A stretch of 64,000 bases of DNA from Ignavibacteriales bacterium (GCA_021740915.1 JAIOYW010000001.1:186001-250000), one strand, 5' to 3'; counted from the stretch's first letter, positions 51,993-61,418 are shown. Numbers and translations: made by a program. Notes: a model not told the origin generated them from the sequence alone.

Positions 51993-53377
51993 GTTTTTAC
52001 CTGATAGTCATAGGGCAATGAGATTATCACCTTTGTTCCGGTCTCACTATTATCCTGCTCTGTCCTGCTTTCAATCGCAATCTCTCCCTGAAACCTGATA
52101 ATTATTTCTTTTACAAGTGAGAGTCCCATCCCACTCCCCTCCGCCCCGCTTCTACGAATATTTGTTGCACGATAAAACTGATTAAAAACTTTATCGATAT
52201 CCTGCCGAGGAATACCAATTCCAGTATCTATTATTTGAATTTCACAATAATTATTTCTATCATTGAGTAATACCTCAACATTTCCGTTTTGTTTATTATA
52301 TTTTATTGAGTTATTCAGAATATTTGAAAATGCCAGATTGAAAAGTACTGTATCACCCTTGATAAGCCTGTTTTTCTTTCTGAAATCATTAAATTTTATG
52401 GTGATATTACGCTTTCTGGCATTTTCTGTTTGCTGCTCAATCAATCGGGTTAGTACTTCAATAAGATCAATCTCTTCAGCACTTGAAATATTTAGTAATT
52501 TTACCTGAGATATGCGTAAAATATTATTGATCATTTGTATAGATTCATCTGTCCGCAGTCTGGCTCTCTCCAATTTTTCAGATATTTGGTCTGGAACCGG
52601 GCCCAGATATTTATAAAGTATTAACTCTATTATCGATTGAACGGCAGAAATTGGTGTTTTAATTTCATGAACCACACCCATTATATATTTTTGCTTCATA
52701 GTTTCTAAAGATTCGATCTTATCAAGAGATTCCCTCAATTCTTGTTCCCGGAGATATAAAGACCGGGCAATATTATTTGCCAGAATTACTCCGACAATAA
52801 TCATTGCACTGAATGCAAGTATGAAGAAAAGTACATAATTATCTGTAGGATGAGGCGGCAAGATGGAGTATAAGCCAGTGATAAAATGCGAAGAGATCGT
52901 TGAATTGTGCTGCAATATTATCAAAGTGGAATATGCAATTATTGTAATTGTGGCAATTGTGTAAATAACATAGCCGGGTAAAATCATACTACCAATAATT
53001 ATTTGAAATATATAGAAGATAAATAAGGGACTGTGTATTGTTCCGGTATAATAAATTAAAAGGGTGAGTGAAGACAGATCGAAAACTGACTGTAAAATTG
53101 AAACATGGATCACATTAAAGTTCAGCGATGAAAATGTAGCATAACGCCTGATTATTATTAAAAATATATTATAACAAAAGATCAGACCGGTTATGATTAG
53201 AAAAGCATATAACTGTTTAGGTGAGAAATTAAGTTTAAATACATATTCGCCGAAAGTTATAAGAAGCAGAAGAAATAAAATGAATATAAAACGTAGTTTA
53301 ATAAACCAGAGATTTCTCTCCCTTATTCCTTTCCAAAATTCATCATATCTTTGTGCCCATTCGGGAACAAGGCTCAT
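51989..53377 (-). CDS. Orphan sensor histidine kinase
   Basis: A 462-residue membrane sensor kinase. Several N-terminal membrane helices (about 30-200) hold the sensing part, then a coiled coil, the DHp domain with His237 (GVVHEIKTPIS), and the ATP-binding domain with N box (FSNILNNSIKYNK), G1 (IIDTGIGIP), F box and G2 (GSGMGLSLVKEI). There is no response regulator nearby. It is downstream of the lipoprotein and duplicated membrane proteins, on the same strand, with about 94 bases between. Confidence 0.9.
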   Translation of the reverse strand: MSLVPEWAQRYDEFWKGIRERNLWFIKLRFIFILFLLLLITFGEYVFKLNFSPKQLYAFLIITGLIFCYNIFLIIIRRYATFSSLNFNVIHVSILQSVFDLSSLTLLIYYTGTIHSPLFIFYIFQIIIGSMILPGYVIYTIATITIIAYSTLIILQHNSTISSHFITGLYSILPPHPTDNYVLFFILAFSAMIIVGVILANNIARSLYLREQELRESLDKIESLETMKQKYIMGVVHEIKTPISAVQSIIELILYKYLGPVPDQISEKLERARLRTDESIQMINNILRISQVKLLNISSAEEIDLIEVLTRLIEQQTENARKRNITIKFNDFRKKNRLIKGDTVLFNLAFSNILNNSIKYNKQNGNVEVLLNDRNNYCEIQIIDTGIGIPRQDIDKVFNQFYRATNIRRSGAEGSGMGLSLVKEIIIRFQGEIAIESRTEQDNSETGTKVIISLPYDYQVKT

Positions 53378-53471
53378 TCCTAACCATAGAAAATTTATGG
53401 AGTATTTTAATAATAAATATCGAGAATAGCAATTTTACAAGAGTTTATTTTCTTAAACTGAGTCATTAATA

Positions 53472-54317
53472 CTATTGAATATAAATGAACCCTGGTTTTG
53501 AAGGATTAAGGTTAATTATTTCACCTGAAGAGTTCGTTGCGAGAATGTATAAATACCCTAATCGAACAAGGCCCTTCTCATTAGCAGTGAAAATGATATC
53601 AATAAGATTTCCGCTTCCAAAGAATGGCGCTGAATTCTCTAAGGAAATGTATTTCGCTGGGTACATTTTCAAATCATTTCCAGCATCTTCTCTTATTACT
53701 ACTGTCGTATCATTGATGGTGAAATTAAGGGGGTTTCCTGAAATACTAAAAAGTTGGTCGGAGACAGTCAAGGTATCAATGCTTACTTTCGAATCATAGT
53801 AAAATAACATCTCTAAATGTTTAATATTATTAACCTGGTCGGCATTAATGCTTACTGTATCTGATGCGCCTGATTTAACTAATGAATTCGATGGATAAAA
53901 AACGAAGGCTGGACCTTTAATTGCATCAATAAAAAAGTTTCGGCGGAGTGGGTCGCTTACAAATTCATCAATCCTTCCCCTCACACTAAAAAGATATTGA
54001 CCATCGTCCATATTATTAAGAGTGATAGTATTTACCGGTTCATATTCAGACCAATCAATAAGATTTGTGACATTTTTATCCGCATCCCAAAAGTATAAAC
54101 TATAGCTAAAATCAACATCGTCCTGATTTGCTTTCCATGAAAAAGATATTTTATCAGTTGATAATGTATCATTCTCGACAGGGCCAAAAGTAAAATCAAT
54201 AAAAGGCAAAGGCGATTGTACAATATTATCACCACAATATGAAAAAACAATAATACCAAGGATAATAGTCAATAATTTGCTAATTCTTTTAATATGTTTT
54301 GAAATAGAGTGTCTCAC
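53472..54317 (-). CDS. Lipoprotein with cohesin-like domain
   Basis: A 281-residue secreted protein. A signal peptide ending in an imperfect lipobox (VFSYC, then GD) suggests membrane anchoring through Cys28. A first beta domain (about 40-130) looks fibronectin-III-like (FSWKANQDDVDFSYSLYFWD). The second (about 140-281) resembles a cohesin fold: VSINADQVNNIKHLEMLFYYDSKV, then GSGNLIDIIFTANEKGLVRL. Cohesins bind dockerins, but this is a single-domain, non-cellulosomal context. It is downstream of the duplicated pair. Confidence 0.55.
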   Translation of the reverse strand: MRHSISKHIKRISKLLTIILGIIVFSYCGDNIVQSPLPFIDFTFGPVENDTLSTDKISFSWKANQDDVDFSYSLYFWDADKNVTNLIDWSEYEPVNTITLNNMDDGQYLFSVRGRIDEFVSDPLRRNFFIDAIKGPAFVFYPSNSLVKSGASDTVSINADQVNNIKHLEMLFYYDSKVSIDTLTVSDQLFSISGNPLNFTINDTTVVIREDAGNDLKMYPAKYISLENSAPFFGSGNLIDIIFTANEKGLVRLGYLYILATNSSGEIINLNPSKPGFIYIQ

Positions 54318-54324
54318 ATATTTC

Positions 54325-55716
54325 CTAATAATTTATCCTGATCAGAGGAGAAAATGTTACATAATTTTCCCACCGGTAAAATGGCACTCCATTTGTGGTC
54401 CATTTAATAGCTTTATAAAATCTAATATCAAATCCAAAAGTATTATTAAGCAAAAACCGGTATTTCATTCCAAGGTAGCTGTAGGCATCATTAAAATTGT
54501 AATTAAACTGAAGTCCAATATTATGAACAAACCATCCAGAATATTTATTAATACTGGCATCAATTTTTATATTTGTTTTTATAGAACCAGAGCTAACCGT
54601 TGTCTTAAGATCTTTTTCTCCGGGGACTAAATAATAATCATTAAGATCATGAATATTTACTCCCAGTCCGGCATCCAACAAACCCAGATTCAAAACCTCA
54701 GTTAGATCGGTGTAAGTAGCAGAGAAGCCAAAATAATTTCGGATAGAATAAAATTTTGTCAGATAATCGATTCCATAATCATTACGGGAAAATTTTGAAG
54801 GTGTGAAATATCCATCAAGAGTAATATCTATTTTCCCAAGTTCAGGCATAAAATATTTTAGTGGTCTTCCACCAACAGAGATATAAACACTGCTCCCGGA
54901 TCGGTACAGTCTATGTCCATAAATATCTTGGTTGAAACTGAATTCCGGCTGTCGAACGCCGAATCCCAGTGCGATCATTCCTCGATATGAACTGTAAGGG
55001 CGACTATTAACAATTGAGTCAACATACTGAATACCAATCCCCGCAAAATAGTCAGGGCTGTACCATCCGGGATAAATGCTCTCATTGTTGCCCCATTTGC
55101 CCTTTAGGGAAAAAAGATATTTTTTCCTTGAAGTAGTATTTAAAGTATATACTAGAAATTCCGGGTCGAACAGAGACATATAAATATCGAAATTATAACC
55201 AGAATAAGAATAACTTTCCTCTTTGGTGATATCGATATTTGAATACCCTTTTTTTTGCAGATTATTATAAAGGTCATTTCCCAATATTTCTTTTATAACT
55301 AAGTGATCCTCAGTAACATCAAAGAAATAATTCCGTTTCGTAGTATCAAGAGAATAAACCTGCTCAGTGAAAAATCTTAGTTGTTCAATTTCAGAATCAT
55401 AATATCGCTGTCTGAACTCAACAAATATTTTCCCATCGTATATTTCCTTGGCTCGTGCATTAATCTCACCAGCATCAGCATTTTTACCGTCAATTCGCAA
55501 AGCGCGATTAATAATAAATTTATTAAATATTTGCCTGACGATTAAAGGATCGTTTAATATCCAACTATGCTTAAGATCATTAAATGCAGTTGTGTTATAT
55601 TCCAATGATTTATAGACGGAAACAGCACGTTCATGTTCTTGTCCAAAGGTAAATGAAGAAACCAGAACTAAGATGAAGAGAAAAGTTAAATAGCGGGTTT
55701 TAATCCTCATACTCAA
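54325..55716 (-). CDS. Secreted outer-membrane protein B' (second copy of B)
   Basis: A 463-residue secreted protein with a signal peptide (to about residue 25). Its N-terminal half has a helical segment (SLEYNTTAFNDLKHSWILNDPLIVRQIFNKF) that matches protein B (57341-58726) nearly residue for residue; the C-terminal half has many amphipathic strands and ends in a final aromatic, VTFSPLIRINY, as expected for an outer-membrane barrel. A four-base overlap links it to A'. I cannot name a family. Confidence 0.6.
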   Translation of the reverse strand: MSMRIKTRYLTFLFILVLVSSFTFGQEHERAVSVYKSLEYNTTAFNDLKHSWILNDPLIVRQIFNKFIINRALRIDGKNADAGEINARAKEIYDGKIFVEFRQRYYDSEIEQLRFFTEQVYSLDTTKRNYFFDVTEDHLVIKEILGNDLYNNLQKKGYSNIDITKEESYSYSGYNFDIYMSLFDPEFLVYTLNTTSRKKYLFSLKGKWGNNESIYPGWYSPDYFAGIGIQYVDSIVNSRPYSSYRGMIALGFGVRQPEFSFNQDIYGHRLYRSGSSVYISVGGRPLKYFMPELGKIDITLDGYFTPSKFSRNDYGIDYLTKFYSIRNYFGFSATYTDLTEVLNLGLLDAGLGVNIHDLNDYYLVPGEKDLKTTVSSGSIKTNIKIDASINKYSGWFVHNIGLQFNYNFNDAYSYLGMKYRFLLNNTFGFDIRFYKAIKWTTNGVPFYRWENYVTFSPLIRINY

Positions 55717-57230
55717 AACCCATACCTGTATATGAATCCCAAATAAGTACTACTTTTATTTTCCCATTCACGGGTTCCTCTATATAAGGGTGAGGATAGA
55801 ATATGTGTCTCGAATCTCACAATATGTAAACTATCAAATTCAAGAAGTTTTAGCCATAACTTCGCTCGGATAACACTATCGTACATTCTAAGATTAGCAT
55901 GAAAGAGTTCTGTCTCTTTGCCCTTAATCTTTGGAATAAAATTTAAATGGAAACCAATGAGCGGGTTAATAGAGTTAAAAACCTCTGAGGTTTTCGGAGA
56001 AGCGCCCCCAATATAATCAGCTCTGATAACATTGTATGATCCTGCACCAATGTCAAACCTAAGGCGTACGGTTCCTTCCTGATTTGTTTGCCAGTAATAA
56101 GATATTGTTGTCATCCACTGAGAATTTGTAAAATATGCATGACTACGGCCGGGGCCTGTATTAAATCGATAATATGGATTATTTATTTCTGAACTGCCGG
56201 TTGAATAATCAATATTTATGAAGGGAGACTCATATATTCTTGATGTGCTAAGCGATAAATCAACGCCGGGCTGCACGTTTAGTTTCGGAATTTCAGTAAC
56301 CATAAAAGGTAGGTTAGTTGCTAAATTAACAGTATTAATTTTAAACCTGGCTAAAACTTTTATATCAAAAGAAATACTATTTTCAGGCCCTTGTGAGCCG
56401 GTTAAAAACGTCAGGCTCCTGACGCCGCCTTTCATGATCATCCCCTGCCATGGCAAAAGATTCAATAAATCATGTTCAAATGAGAGCTCAGCTCCAAGTG
56501 TTGTAAAATCAAAATTCATTTCAGGGTGGAAAAAAGTAGCTTTATAAAAAGAACCTTCTATTTTCATATTCCCGCCAGCGGACGATTCTCGTCTTGACCG
56601 CCTGCCGCCGGCAGAGGCGGTAGTAGTTTTCGGATATGAGTGCGATGAATTTATTCCTTGATAATTCAAAAAGTCTGAATTATCTCTTGAAAAGACAGCC
56701 CCTCTCATAATAAAACTTTCATCAATAGGAATAGTCAATTTAGATTCCGGCTCAGTTTCTTGGGATAATTTTTCAACTAAATTAGTAATCTTATTGTATA
56801 AATTCTTATCTGTAAAATAAAGATTATTGAAATCCTGAAACTTTATAACAGCGTTTATCTCAGTTTTTGTTTCACCTTCCTGGACAGAGATATCGCCAAA
56901 TAATCTCCCCTCCGATGCGGCAGTAGAAGTCAATTCTTCCCTAAGCTCAAGCATAATTAATGTGTCTATCTCAGGTGAACTTTTGGAGTAAAGGAATTTA
57001 TAAATCACATTTTCGTCTATTCTAAAATTGAAAAGGTTTCCATTCTTTAGCGGAATACTTCTCAAATCATTTAATAAACTTTCGGTAGGAGTGAATTGAA
57101 CAGAATGTATATCGAGATACCCTTCATCTAATCGTATTTTTTTATCGATACGTTTGTAAATCTCATTTAGATTCTGAGAAAAACAAATAGAATTCAATAG
57201 AATAAATAATAATGGGAATAAAATACGCAT
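55713..57230 (-). CDS. Secreted outer-membrane protein A' (second copy of A)
   Basis: A 505-residue secreted protein, paralogous to A (58734-60260). Signal peptide 1-18; N-terminal domain to about 190 (FRIDENVIYKFLY); conserved SRDNSDFLNY; a basic linker (GGRRSRRESSAGG) that includes a GC-rich palindrome at the DNA level; then a long beta-rich region (NLLPWQGMIMKGGVRSLTFL ...) that ends FIYRYGF with a terminal Phe, as in many outer-membrane barrels. A' starts just after a terminator-like hairpin. Confidence 0.6.
   Translation of the reverse strand: MRILFPLLFILLNSICFSQNLNEIYKRIDKKIRLDEGYLDIHSVQFTPTESLLNDLRSIPLKNGNLFNFRIDENVIYKFLYSKSSPEIDTLIMLELREELTSTAASEGRLFGDISVQEGETKTEINAVIKFQDFNNLYFTDKNLYNKITNLVEKLSQETEPESKLTIPIDESFIMRGAVFSRDNSDFLNYQGINSSHSYPKTTTASAGGRRSRRESSAGGNMKIEGSFYKATFFHPEMNFDFTTLGAELSFEHDLLNLLPWQGMIMKGGVRSLTFLTGSQGPENSISFDIKVLARFKINTVNLATNLPFMVTEIPKLNVQPGVDLSLSTSRIYESPFINIDYSTGSSEINNPYYRFNTGPGRSHAYFTNSQWMTTISYYWQTNQEGTVRLRFDIGAGSYNVIRADYIGGASPKTSEVFNSINPLIGFHLNFIPKIKGKETELFHANLRMYDSVIRAKLWLKLLEFDSLHIVRFETHILSSPLYRGTREWENKSSTYLGFIYRYGF
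56598..56620. repeat. GC-rich imperfect palindrome inside the A' gene
   Basis: Inside an otherwise AT-rich gene, 23 bases of almost only G and C form a hairpin: CCGCC pairs with GGCGG, and TGCC with GGCA, with a two-base bulge and a three-base loop. It is in frame and encodes part of the low-complexity linker (ASAGGRR). It could be a REP-like or RPE-like mobile palindrome, but only one copy was seen in this window. Confidence 0.5.
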
Positions 57231-57249
57231 TTATAGTTCTGGGATCGCC

Positions 57250-57290
57250 TTATTAAAAGCGGATAGATCCGGTCAATCTATCCGCATTAT
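57250..57290 (-). terminator. Terminator-like hairpin between B and A'
   Basis: GCGGATAGAT (57259-57268), loop CCGGTCA, ATCTATCCGC (57276-57285): a perfect 10-base stem, followed on the minus strand by TTTTAATAA. It separates the A-B from the A'-B' unit. Confidence 0.6.
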
Positions 57291-57340
57291 TAAACTCTAC
57301 AACTCTAAGAATTGAGTCTTAATTTTTATTGATTCGCCAA

Positions 57341-58726
57341 TTAATAATTGATTCGAAGTACTGGTGAAAATACTATATAACTTGAAGCACGGTAACGCTC
57401 AGATGTCGGAACACCTAAACCGTTAAACACTTTTAGATGCAATCCTAAATTATTACTAAGCATTACTTTGGAATCAATTCCATAATAACCGTAACCACCA
57501 ACCAGATTGTAGCCGGCAATAATTTTAATCAGATGTTGAATCAGACCACCTTCGTTTTCAATTATAGATTCAAGATACAAATAATGCTGGAATCTGTCGA
57601 AAGTACTTTGTGGTTTCGTATCTACTAATGCTCCGGCAACAGGATCAATCATAAAACTATATTTATCATGAGTTACAAATCCACCACCTATTCCATAATC
57701 CCCAAAGTCAGAAAGATTGTATAGTTTTCTTTTAACCCAGGAGAATGAGAAATAATTTTTTATCGAGGCAAATTCAACTTGACGCCTCAAACCAAAATCT
57801 TTGTACTTATAGTCTCCATAAGTAAACATTGCATCAATATTCAAATACACTTTATCAAAGTAGTCCCAGATGTATTTAGCAAAATCGCCTGAGAAGGTAA
57901 AATAAGCGGCATCTCCGGATTTGAATACTGGTTTTTTAGACAGACCAGATGTGAACATTTTACCGCCGTCAGTCACCATTCCCAAACCAATGCGGTAGGT
58001 GTAATCTGCTGGATCTTCAGTTAAAGCTGAATAATATGTTATTGATGAACCAAGCGTATAATCCGAAGAATACCACCCTGGCATAAATATTTCGTCATGT
58101 CCCCATTTACCAAATAGGTGCCACAAATATTTATTGCGCTGGCCGGATGTTGTTGACCAGACCAGAACATGTGGATCTAAAAGGTCGATATTGACATCCA
58201 TGAAATATCCATATTTCGTATCAAAGACATCTTTCGTCAATGAACTATAAAAATATGTCTGTTCCTGAAGCTTATCATAAAGCCTTATGCCAATGATATC
58301 CTTTAAATAGAATCCATCAACAACCGGGTCAAATAATGGAGTTGGATTAATATTTTGCATTTCTGTGTTTGCAACAAACGCAAAATACTCAAATTCGTCA
58401 TCGTAGTACCTTCTCCGAAGATCAACGACTACATCTCCTTCTAAGATTGCCTTGGCTTTCTCTTCAAGTACTGCTTTAGAAGCGGGCATACCGTTAATTC
58501 TTAGTGCATTTTTAACTGTGAAACGGTTAAATAATTCGCGGATAAAACCGGGATCATTGATGAACCATTTACTCTTCAGATCTTCAAATGCTATTGTATT
58601 GTATTCCAGGTTAGAATAGATTTTATCCAACTCTGAGAAAACTTCCGGACTTGCATCCTGACTGTAAATCTGAGTGACAGTAAAAATTAAAGCGAAATAA
58701 AGTAATATTATTTTTTTCATTGTCAT
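57341..58726 (-). CDS. Secreted outer-membrane protein B
   Basis: A 461-residue protein with a signal peptide (MTMKKIILLYFALIFTVTQIYS). Residues 25-110 form a helical domain (NLEYNTIAFEDLKSKWFINDP ... VVDLRRRYYDDEFEYFAFV) shared with B'. From about residue 140 to the end it is strand-rich, ending YIVFSPVLRINY with a terminal aromatic, so an outer-membrane barrel is likely. Stop to next gene: 110 bases with a terminator. No GldN/PorN signature seen. Unknown family. Confidence 0.6.
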   Translation of the reverse strand: MTMKKIILLYFALIFTVTQIYSQDASPEVFSELDKIYSNLEYNTIAFEDLKSKWFINDPGFIRELFNRFTVKNALRINGMPASKAVLEEKAKAILEGDVVVDLRRRYYDDEFEYFAFVANTEMQNINPTPLFDPVVDGFYLKDIIGIRLYDKLQEQTYFYSSLTKDVFDTKYGYFMDVNIDLLDPHVLVWSTTSGQRNKYLWHLFGKWGHDEIFMPGWYSSDYTLGSSITYYSALTEDPADYTYRIGLGMVTDGGKMFTSGLSKKPVFKSGDAAYFTFSGDFAKYIWDYFDKVYLNIDAMFTYGDYKYKDFGLRRQVEFASIKNYFSFSWVKRKLYNLSDFGDYGIGGGFVTHDKYSFMIDPVAGALVDTKPQSTFDRFQHYLYLESIIENEGGLIQHLIKIIAGYNLVGGYGYYGIDSKVMLSNNLGLHLKVFNGLGVPTSERYRASSYIVFSPVLRINY

Positions 58727-58733
58727 TTTCGTT

Positions 58734-60260
58734 TTAATTATTTAAACCATATCTATATCTAAGCTGAACCATTGCGCCGCCATCAGTTTCCCATTCATAA
58801 GCTTTTCTGAACATGGCTCCTGCCTGATAGATTGCTTCAAGTCTGAATGTATGGAATGGAGCGATTTTGAAAATCGCAAGCCAGGTGTTTATTCTTGCTC
58901 TGCCATCAAAAACACGCAATGTACCCCCGAGAATTGGATTGTCTTTTGGAACCCATGTAAAATTCAATGCAACCATCGGTTGAAATTTTGCATGTACTTC
59001 TTTACTGCTCGTCAGGCTGCCGGAATTACTGTAAGTGCCTTTTGTGACACTATAATAACCACCACCAACATCCATACGGAAACGCGAAGTCATTTTATCA
59101 GATGTGTTCCAATAAAATGAATAAGACATCATTGCCTGAGCGTGAGAAAAATAAGCTACCTTTTGGTTATTCCTGGTTACAATGATATCTGGTGATTTCT
59201 GACCGCCCTGGCTTGCAGAGAAGTATAAATTGATGAAGGGCAGCCCCATCAATCTGGTAAAATTGAATTCAGCTAAAAATGATGGTTTGAAATTCATCAC
59301 AGGAGTATCGCCAAGAATCCAGGGCTGATTATCGTAAACTGCAGTAGTCCCGATTGGGAATCGTGCTCCAAATCTTGCATTTAAGAAAGTTGATTCAGTT
59401 ACTTTATCTTTGGGAGATAGTAAAAACAACATTCTGATGGCTGCAGCAACAGTATTTGATTCCCATGGTAAAAGATGAAGAACCGGCTCCTCAAAATTCA
59501 ATTCGACGCTTGCACCACCATCTTCAAGAATAGCGTTCATTGCCTCATGAGAAAACATTATCTTCGAAGCACTTGCATCAATCTTAAAAGTAGTTTTGCC
59601 GGCAGCTGCATCCGCGGCACCTCGTCTAGATCCTCTTCCCTGTTTTTCAGTTTGATCAGAAAACCAGGTCAGATCATAAACTTTAACGTGATTAAAATAA
59701 TCGGCGTTATCTCTGGAGGAAATACCAAGACTCATGTGAATTTCTTCATCAGGATTAATCCTTAATAAAGATTCCGGTGGTGTTTCTTCATTCTCCCGAA
59801 GATATTTGTCGATATATTGTTTCAGAGCTGCATATTGCGGAGCATCATTCATTTTAAGTTTGTACATATCCGTGAATGTTAAAACCCTGAGAGTATCATC
59901 AGAAGGAGCCGAAAGAGCACCAAACAGACCCTCAGTTGCAGCAGCAGCCCTTGTAATCTGATCGAGATAGAGGACATAAACGGAATCTATGCCAATACCT
60001 TCTTTCAGAAATACAACTCGATAGCTGACATTCTCATCGAAGAGCATTGTAAAGGGCTCTTCCTTTGTCACTCTTGGGACAGATTTCAAAGACTCGCTTG
60101 TTTTCTCTGGCTCTGGTTGAAACGTCAAAGCGTGAAGATTTAAGTAGTCTTTATCTTTACGTAGTTTGAGATCAATCTTACTCAGATATTCATCCAGTTT
60201 CTGAGCATTTGTTGATAGGATCCCGAAGAATAACGACAATAGAATTATTTTTCTGATCAT
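58734..60260 (-). CDS. Secreted outer-membrane protein A
   Basis: A 508-residue protein with a signal peptide (about 1-19). An N-terminal domain up to about 200 (YLSKIDLKLRKDKDYLNLHALTF ... SRDNADYFNHV) is followed by a basic/Ala-rich linker (GRGSRRGAADAAAG) and a beta-rich segment with HLLPWESN, FNFTRLMGLPFINLYF and a C-terminal VQLRYRYGLNN. It is clearly homologous to A', and the domain order is the same. Its position just after the 360-residue secreted protein and before B suggests a role in one complex. Confidence 0.6.
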   Translation of the reverse strand: MIRKIILLSLFFGILSTNAQKLDEYLSKIDLKLRKDKDYLNLHALTFQPEPEKTSESLKSVPRVTKEEPFTMLFDENVSYRVVFLKEGIGIDSVYVLYLDQITRAAAATEGLFGALSAPSDDTLRVLTFTDMYKLKMNDAPQYAALKQYIDKYLRENEETPPESLLRINPDEEIHMSLGISSRDNADYFNHVKVYDLTWFSDQTEKQGRGSRRGAADAAAGKTTFKIDASASKIMFSHEAMNAILEDGGASVELNFEEPVLHLLPWESNTVAAAIRMLFLLSPKDKVTESTFLNARFGARFPIGTTAVYDNQPWILGDTPVMNFKPSFLAEFNFTRLMGLPFINLYFSASQGGQKSPDIIVTRNNQKVAYFSHAQAMMSYSFYWNTSDKMTSRFRMDVGGGYYSVTKGTYSNSGSLTSSKEVHAKFQPMVALNFTWVPKDNPILGGTLRVFDGRARINTWLAIFKIAPFHTFRLEAIYQAGAMFRKAYEWETDGGAMVQLRYRYGLNN

Positions 60261-60287
60261 TGCCTTACACTTTATTTGTTAAAACTT

Positions 60288-61370
60288 TTATTTTACAATA
60301 GTTGCTGAATATTTGCGTTCAACGTTACGTTCATACTGTGTGTTAAAACGAAAAGTCAAAGTAACTGGTGCATCATCACAAAATTCCATCGCATCTAAAT
60401 ATGATTGATTTAGATCAAGAATAACATAACCAAAATTACCCTGAGAAGTCGTTGTCCCGCCCCTAGAGGTCAGAAATTCCGCAGGGTTGCATTCAACACG
60501 CAAACTTGTGATTTTGGGTGCAATTACAACAAGATTACCATCGCTGGAAAGTCCTGTATAAACATATAGAAATCTAAGCAAATTTTCATTTAGAGGACTA
60601 ATAAACAGTTCTTTCTTTTCTCTTTTACCGTCTTCAGGAAACCAATTAACGTACTCATCGAGATTTGGCTTACTGACAGAGAACTCCCAGATTGAGGTTT
60701 TTACTTCGTCGGGTTTGTCAATCATTTTATAATCAAAAGGTTCGCCGTTATATTTTCCTATGATTTTAAAAGTACGTCCGACATATGTATCATTTTTTAG
60801 AACATCATCAAGTGATATTACCGATCCGGTTCCAGAAGCTATTTCACCGCCTGATGCATCTTCAATTGAATATGAATAGCCTGAGATATTTGAAAATTCA
60901 ACAGTTGCAAAACTGAATGTAACCTTTTCAGTAGGGTAATATCTTGGTTGAATATTCAACTTTGAAGCAATAGTCGGATAGTTCACTTCAACTGCGTAAA
61001 CCGCTGTTGCATTACCCCTGCCTTTCTCATCGGTGTAATTAATTTCTATTTTAACGAAATAATTGCCAGTTTTTTCAATAACATCTTCAACCTGGTAGCG
61101 AACCATCACACCACGCTCGCCAGCTTTGATAGTTTTTGGTTCCTGAATCGCGGTTTCAATATCTTTGATGAAGCCCTGATTCTCATCAAGAAGCGAGGAC
61201 TTAAAAGTAATATCTTTTATATTTGTAAGAACAATCTGCTTATCGCCGGGGACCTTAAATTTTTCATATACGACAGTGTTAACTGTGTCAACCACCCTCC
61301 CTTGCCCTTGAATTAAAGTGGTCACTAAAAGAAATAATCCGAACGATAAAAATCCTGCAAATTTCTTCAT
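60288..61370 (-). CDS. Secreted beta-rich protein, possible GldM C-terminal half
   Basis: A 360-residue protein with a signal peptide (MKKFAGFLSFGLFLLVTTLIQGQG). The rest looks like three or four all-beta domains (strand patterns at about 60-125, 130-210, 215-260, 265-360), without membrane helices. In GldM/PorM the periplasmic part is four domains (D1-D4); the 200-residue upstream protein plus this one would give about the same total. Residue-level homology to GldM was not seen, so this is a topology-based inference. GGAG precedes ATG 61370. Confidence 0.55.
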   Translation of the reverse strand: MKKFAGFLSFGLFLLVTTLIQGQGRVVDTVNTVVYEKFKVPGDKQIVLTNIKDITFKSSLLDENQGFIKDIETAIQEPKTIKAGERGVMVRYQVEDVIEKTGNYFVKIEINYTDEKGRGNATAVYAVEVNYPTIASKLNIQPRYYPTEKVTFSFATVEFSNISGYSYSIEDASGGEIASGTGSVISLDDVLKNDTYVGRTFKIIGKYNGEPFDYKMIDKPDEVKTSIWEFSVSKPNLDEYVNWFPEDGKREKKELFISPLNENLLRFLYVYTGLSSDGNLVVIAPKITSLRVECNPAEFLTSRGGTTTSQGNFGYVILDLNQSYLDAMEFCDDAPVTLTFRFNTQYERNVERKYSATIVK

Positions 61371-61393
61371 AAGAACTCCAAATATTTAATAAA

Positions 61394-61418
61394 TTTCGGG
61401 AGGATAAACCTCCCGAAA
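61394..61418 (-). terminator. Strong hairpin between the two GldM-like genes
   Basis: TTTCGGGAGG (61394-61403), loop ATAAA, CCTCCCGAAA (61409-61418) forms a perfect 10-base stem. On the minus strand the following bases are TTTATTAAATATTTGG, so the U tract is weak. It lies directly before the ribosome-binding site of the 360-residue gene and may attenuate or stabilise the transcript rather than simply end it. Confidence 0.5.

Noticed and set aside
57341-58726. B and B' as GldN/PorN proteins
   Set aside because: They are longer (about 460 residues) than GldN (about 300) and end as outer-membrane barrels; no GldN sequence pattern was seen.
54325-60260. Tandem duplication as an assembly artefact
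   Set aside because: The copies are diverged at most positions, differ in length and linker, and are separated by a unique hairpin, so they cannot be a misjoined identical repeat.
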